IMG/VR virus record: IMGVR_UViG_3300038451_000115
Location: 1-25,645 of that record
Source of the DNA: a virus
Direction: 5' to 3' (one strand)
DNA: 25,645 nt
Both the position numbers and the translations under genes were made by a program. Positions 22,248 to 25,645 of this stretch are shown here, one piece after another. Each line of letters begins with the position of its first letter. Position 1 is the first letter of the stretch. Below the pieces are notes generated by a model. The model was not told the origin of the DNA, did no database searches, and worked only from the letters and a program-made list of their open reading frames with translations.

Positions 22248-22733
22248 CTATTTCTTTCCTGAACCAGCTTCTTTGTCAAGTAGAGCAGCCATTATCTTGG
22301 CACAGTGTGGACAGGAGACAGATGGATGATCGGCTACGGATAATGGTAATCCAGTCACTCCCCATTCAGACCATCCTGCCGAGGAGCCCTGGGGCTCTCT
22401 TCCACAAAGCGCCGTCCAACCATTAACGAAATGAGTGATAACTCCCTTAGTATCTCCTCCGCTGCGAGCACGACTACTAAGATAGGAGACACGGTAGGAC
22501 CCTGAAGACTTTGCGACTTCCAACCTAGCGGTCTCCGATCTTGAGAGTTTTACCTTTTGCGATTCTGTCCCTTCTCCTGACCCTCCCCGCTCTCCTGCCC
22601 GACCCTCATGGCCAAAGTTGCCGGAACCTGTCCCACCGTGCATCGTCAGGGCGGCGCGGTGAGCGCGATCTACTTCAGTCTCAGCTTGCCGCTGGTTGTA
22701 AGACAACGGCTTGTTTCGCAGGCGATGGTACAT
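22248..22733 (-). CDS. Hypothetical protein with RNKPLS motif, GSGNFGHxGR motif and Cys/His cluster
   Basis: A 161-residue protein in three parts. Residues 1-30 contain RNKPLSYNQRQ and DRAHRAA, the motif shared with the 83-residue protein. Residues ~33-52 carry GGTGSGNFGHEGRAGERGGS, a motif widespread in phage head proteins and often next to a Mu F-like or portal domain. The C-terminal part has His101, Cys110 (WTALCG) and CPHC at 141-144, an H/C-x-C-C arrangement that could bind zinc. AGGAGG lies just before ATG 22733, overlapping the portal stop, an excellent ribosome binding site. Head-associated role is inferred from context. Confidence 0.72.
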   Translation of the reverse strand: MYHRLRNKPLSYNQRQAETEVDRAHRAALTMHGGTGSGNFGHEGRAGERGGSGEGTESQKVKLSRSETARLEVAKSSGSYRVSYLSSRARSGGDTKGVITHFVNGWTALCGREPQGSSAGWSEWGVTGLPLSVADHPSVSCPHCAKIMAALLDKEAGSGKK

Positions 22734-22741
22734 AGGCCCTC

Positions 22742-24886
22742 CTAGCGTTTGCGCGTCGTGCTATGGTAACCGGCGCGGAAGCCCTTGCGCCCTTCCCTGG
22801 TGCGGGCGTGCTCGGTCGGGGTTTGGGGCCCCAGCCCAGCCTCCTTCGCGCGCTTGCCGGCCTCTCGGGCCATGATCTCCCGACCCTTCGGCGAATTCCG
22901 CCAAGATGCGTTCTCGGTCAGGTCAGGGGCGGCTGAGTAGCCGGGGCGCAAGACCTCCTCGGCATTGTCAGCCTTGCCCTGCTTCTTAAAGTACTCAATC
23001 TCCGCTAGTCGCTGGTGGGCCTTCCCTTCCGACATAGGCTTAGATAACCGCTTGCCCTTGTGGGAGAAGACTGCCCAGCCCCCTGGCACCTTGCGGACGT
23101 AGTTTGCCGTCAGCTTGTCCCCATCTCCGTTCCCTTCTCCATGCAGCGTCGGTGAGGCAGGCCGAACTGGCTTCTTCACTACGCTCGGCTCAATCTTCCC
23201 CGGTGCTCTGAGTCCTGGGGACCGCGGCGGGGTAAAGGGTCCTTGCGTTTCCCTCAACCCGCCCTTGCCAAAGGCCCCACCACGCGCTGCCCGAGCCTGT
23301 AGGAATGGATCCCCGGCGTTTGGAAAGTTGGAGACCTCGGTAATGCGCGCCCCACCCTTCCCCGTGTTCGGGATGGGCATGCCTCCCGGAGGGGAAGGTT
23401 GCGGAGAAGCTGGGGCCGGCGGATGAAGAGCCTGATAGGTGCTGCCCGGTTGCGCGCCCTGCTTGAGATATTTGGTCAGCTCCTTCATGGCCGCGTCCGC
23501 CTCTTCGTCGGTCATGTTCATAAACAACTTCAAGAAGAGCTTGGGTGGGAGGATTGTATCACACCCACCCGTGACATATTTGTTCAACGCATCGGCCAGC
23601 TGAGCTGCCACCTTGGCCTTCTCCTCATCGCTCGGCGTGTGTAAGTCCTCCCACGTCACCGTCGTACCCTTGTTCATGTCGGCCAAGGGTGGGAGAATAC
23701 CCATGTAGATCAGCCGAGTGACCAGAGGATTGAGAACGTAGGGTTCGCAATACTTGCTCTGGCGATTGCCGATCCGTTCGTTCCAGGCGGACGTATCCTG
23801 ATCACCGGCCAGCCGCGCTTCCTCCGTCCCAATGAAGACCCGATAAGGACAACCAATGGAAGCGCAAATCGCCTGGACATGCGTTTTGAAGTGAGACGCC
23901 GGGTCGGCTAGCTGAACGGTCAGACTCTTAGCCTGCACCCCGACCAACGCCAAGTACCGCTGCAGGCCAGATTGATAAGCTTCAAACTCCTTGCGCATCT
24001 CCTCCGGATCCATCTGCCCCACGCTCTGCAACTCCGGATTGACCTCGAAGCTGATCCCAGGGAAACCACCCTTCCAAAACATCTCCCCCGACCCGGCCAG
24101 CACCTTGCGCAAGTCAATGAGTCGATTGACTACGCTGGCCGGCCTGGGCACGCCGTACACCTCGCTGGACTCCCGATTGTCGGCCAAGTGGATGACTCGC
24201 GTCCAATGGACCGGGGTTGGGCTGGTCGGCATGGGCGCGACCGGCTGGATGACTTCCGTATTCACCCCGTATTGGATGAAATTGATGTTGTAGAGCAGCG
24301 GCTGGCCATAGCGCGGACTGCGAATGTCGATTTCGAACTTGTTAATGGTAACGGCCGACTCGTCGAAGACCCTGGTGTAGATCAGATGCAGACTCGGGTT
24401 GCGAGCTGTCCGACGCCGCAGGTCAATCTTCTTGTTGGGATCCTGCTGCCCTTGGAGCCAAAGGGGCATCGATCCATCCAGCGGTACTCCATCCACCGGC
24501 TCGATCAGCTGCTTGCCATCATCCACCCCAAGCAGAATGACGCCGAAGGTCCCAATACCCGAGAGCTTGTCCGCGCGCTGGAGCAGGGAAAAGAGCTGGA
24601 ACTTCTTCTCCAGCGCCAACCAAGCGACTTCGAAGGGCGTCAAATTTTGGTCGTCCGTCTCGAGAACTTCGGGATCCTGCTTCCAGGCTTCCTCCGGGAA
24701 GATATTGACGACGCGCTTGCAAATCCCTTCCCGATCATAGAAGCTCTTGAGGTAAGCCGGAGTAAGCATCTCCGGGTAACCGCACTCCTTGTCAATGTCC
24801 TTACCCCGGTCAATCAGCTGTTCCAAAAAGCGCCCTCGCAAATTCAGGGCCGTCATCATCAAGTCGTTGGTAGTAATCTGGCTCAT
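22742..24886 (-). CDS. Portal protein (DUF1073 type) with long C-terminal extension
   Basis: A 714-residue portal that forms the DNA channel at the head vertex. The DUF1073 portal domain spans about residues 1-500: LTPAYLKSFYDREGICKRVV, VVNIFPEEAWKQDPEVLE, KLSGIGTFGVILLGVDDGKQ, PASVVNRLIDLRKVLAGSGE, FWKGGFPGISFEVN, YLALVGVQAKSLTVQLADPA, FIGTEEARLAGDQDTSAWNE. After residue ~500 comes a Pro/Gly-rich region, then a small module PGGWAVFSHKGKRLSKPMSE with QRLAEIEYFKK (~600-636) and a basic C-terminus. AGGAGA before ATG 24886 gives a strong start. A nested hairpin lies in its leader. The terminase gene is expected upstream, outside this window. Confidence 0.92.
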   Translation of the reverse strand: MSQITTNDLMMTALNLRGRFLEQLIDRGKDIDKECGYPEMLTPAYLKSFYDREGICKRVVNIFPEEAWKQDPEVLETDDQNLTPFEVAWLALEKKFQLFSLLQRADKLSGIGTFGVILLGVDDGKQLIEPVDGVPLDGSMPLWLQGQQDPNKKIDLRRRTARNPSLHLIYTRVFDESAVTINKFEIDIRSPRYGQPLLYNINFIQYGVNTEVIQPVAPMPTSPTPVHWTRVIHLADNRESSEVYGVPRPASVVNRLIDLRKVLAGSGEMFWKGGFPGISFEVNPELQSVGQMDPEEMRKEFEAYQSGLQRYLALVGVQAKSLTVQLADPASHFKTHVQAICASIGCPYRVFIGTEEARLAGDQDTSAWNERIGNRQSKYCEPYVLNPLVTRLIYMGILPPLADMNKGTTVTWEDLHTPSDEEKAKVAAQLADALNKYVTGGCDTILPPKLFLKLFMNMTDEEADAAMKELTKYLKQGAQPGSTYQALHPPAPASPQPSPPGGMPIPNTGKGGARITEVSNFPNAGDPFLQARAARGGAFGKGGLRETQGPFTPPRSPGLRAPGKIEPSVVKKPVRPASPTLHGEGNGDGDKLTANYVRKVPGGWAVFSHKGKRLSKPMSEGKAHQRLAEIEYFKKQGKADNAEEVLRPGYSAAPDLTENASWRNSPKGREIMAREAGKRAKEAGLGPQTPTEHARTREGRKGFRAGYHSTTRKR

Positions 24887-25106
24887 GGAGTCTCCTTCTC
24901 CCTTATCTATTCGTACTCGCGAGGAGCATCCTCACCCCACCAAGAAACGAATAGAAACCAGAACAACCAGAGGAGCGAGTTGACAGGCCCAGCTTTCAGC
25001 CAAGACACGCACGCAACAGTATCACTCCGTTGGGATGAGTTGTTCGTACTGGCCCAGCTACGACAAACCACTCTAAAAAGCAATGTCTATTTATCCAGCA
25101 GCCTTG
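24887..25106 (-). promoter_or_regulatory. Portal leader with nested inverted repeats
   Basis: A 220-nt gap, the longest intergenic stretch, holds no ORF I can support. CTATTCGT (24907-24914) and ACGAATAG (24947-24954) are an 8-bp perfect inverted repeat that encloses a smaller hairpin, GAGGA-gca-TCCTC (24921-24933). The structure lies 10 nt upstream of the AAGGAGA ribosome binding site of the portal gene. No convincing promoter was found; the structure could be an RNA regulatory element, a processing site or chance. Confidence 0.4.
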
Positions 25107-25433
25107 TCAGTGGGGCAGCTTCGACAGGTCGGCGTGCTGCTTGTCCACTACGTAGATCTCCCAATGCTGCACGAAGTTAGGATTGCAATCCTTCGGTGTG
25201 TCCAGCGAGGCGTGTGGATACTTCTCTGCGGCCAACTCCTTAAAAGGGATCACCGGATGGCGATGGAGGATGATTAACTGTCCAACCTGAAAGTCCCGGG
25301 CAAGGCGCGCCGTGGCTTGTACGGTCCCAGGCATCTTCGGGTCCATTCCCATCTCTGCGAACCTTCCCATCAGCCAAACACCGATGGCCTGCAGATCCTG
25401 GACATACTGCGGTTTGAGCGGGATGATCTTCAT
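25107..25433 (-). CDS. Hypothetical protein
   Basis: A 108-residue protein of unknown function. It reads MKIIPLKPQYVQDLQAIGVW, then ARLARDFQVGQLIILHRHPV, IPFKELAAEKYPHASLDTPK, and ends FVQHWEIYVVDKQHADLSK. Aromatic and charged residues alternate as in a small globular domain, with no membrane segment or Cys pair. ATG 25433 was chosen because it makes an ATGA overlap with the upstream stop; a longer form from 25499 would cover the neighbouring gene. It is the last gene before the portal leader. Early packaging or head-region role is only a guess from position. Confidence 0.65.
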   Translation of the reverse strand: MKIIPLKPQYVQDLQAIGVWLMGRFAEMGMDPKMPGTVQATARLARDFQVGQLIILHRHPVIPFKELAAEKYPHASLDTPKDCNPNFVQHWEIYVVDKQHADLSKLPH

Positions 25434-25627
25434 TCGGTTTCCCCGACCTTGGGCTTGGGTGGATTGACCAAGGGTTTGGTGATCCCACAAAGCTGACAAT
25501 GATTTACAGTCCTCGGAAACGGCATTGGAATAACCAACGTGGCTGCATCACAGCGGCATTGAAACACCTCCCTGCCTCCCACCCTGACGATGTGACACCC
25601 AAATGGAATCTCGGCATTCAATTGCAA
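25430..25627 (-). CDS. Small Cys-containing protein, possible zinc ribbon
   Basis: A 65-residue protein near the right edge. It has GCH near the N-terminus, then FQCRC, and CQLCG about 20 residues further, so four or five Cys with a His could form a zinc site. The start is uncertain: TTG at 25627 or TTG at 25621, since an in-frame stop lies at 25634-25636 and no ATG is available. A weak GGATG precedes 25627. The stop overlaps the next start as ATGA, which supports it being real. Function unknown. Confidence 0.5.
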   Translation of the reverse strand: MQLNAEIPFGCHIVRVGGREVFQCRCDAATLVIPMPFPRTVNHCQLCGITKPLVNPPKPKVGETE

Positions 25628-25645
25628 GAGGGATCATCCGGCGCC

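Noticed and set aside
24979-25010. TTGACA on the plus strand as a divergent promoter
   Set aside because: No acceptable -10 at 16-18 nt and no plus-strand gene to serve.
23972-25180. Plus-strand open frame of 402 codons across the portal gene
   Set aside because: It is antisense to a well-supported portal with conserved motifs, and its translation shows no recognisable domain.
1-25645. tRNA genes, CRISPR arrays, insertion sequences, attachment sites
   Set aside because: I saw no cloverleaf, regularly spaced repeats, transposase motif or att-like duplication; a systematic search was not possible by eye.

Overview
The window is about 25.6 kb of a tailed double-stranded DNA phage or prophage, almost certainly a siphovirus because it carries a long tape measure protein, a tail tube and a tail-assembly chaperone pair. 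Every gene I can support lies on the minus strand, so transcription runs from the right edge (25645) to the left edge (1). The genes are packed tightly, and many stop codons overlap the next start as ATGA. No bacterial housekeeping gene, tRNA, integrase or lysis gene is visible, so the host cannot be named. The terminase is expected beyond the right edge and the remainder of the tail tip beyond the left edge.

Layout in order of transcription. (1) 25627-25107: two small unknown proteins. (2) 24886-20348: head entry and morphogenesis, comprising a DUF1073-type portal, a cluster of small proteins (two share an N-terminal motif), and a Mu F-like minor head protein. (3) 20351-15828: a glycan-modification cassette placed inside the head operon. 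It has a small unknown ORF, a GT9 plus GT-A-like double glycosyltransferase, an NAD-dependent sugar epimerase/dehydratase, a SAM methyltransferase, and a GT32-methyltransferase fusion. (4) 15824-15003: three small unknown proteins. (5) 14878-10611: a DUF2213 prohead protease-like protein with a probable in-frame nested scaffold start, a capsid decoration-like protein, and an encapsulin-family major capsid protein followed by a hairpin terminator. (6) 10489-7689: a Pro/Ala-linker protein, an MptE/DUF115-like Rossmann protein, and four head-tail connection and tail completion proteins. (7) 7659-1: tail tube, two chaperone ORFs joined by a classic -1 slippery heptamer, tape measure, three distal tail proteins, and a large tail tip protein that runs off the left edge.

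The portal, minor head, protease/scaffold, decoration and capsid proteins build the head; the connectors close it; the chaperone fusion and tape measure build the tail; the distal proteins form the tip. The sugar and methyl-transfer genes sit between head genes and are joined to one another by overlaps, so they are probably made at the same time as virion proteins. They could decorate the virion or alter host surface glycans; the sequence alone does not decide which. This cassette is the most unusual part of the window.
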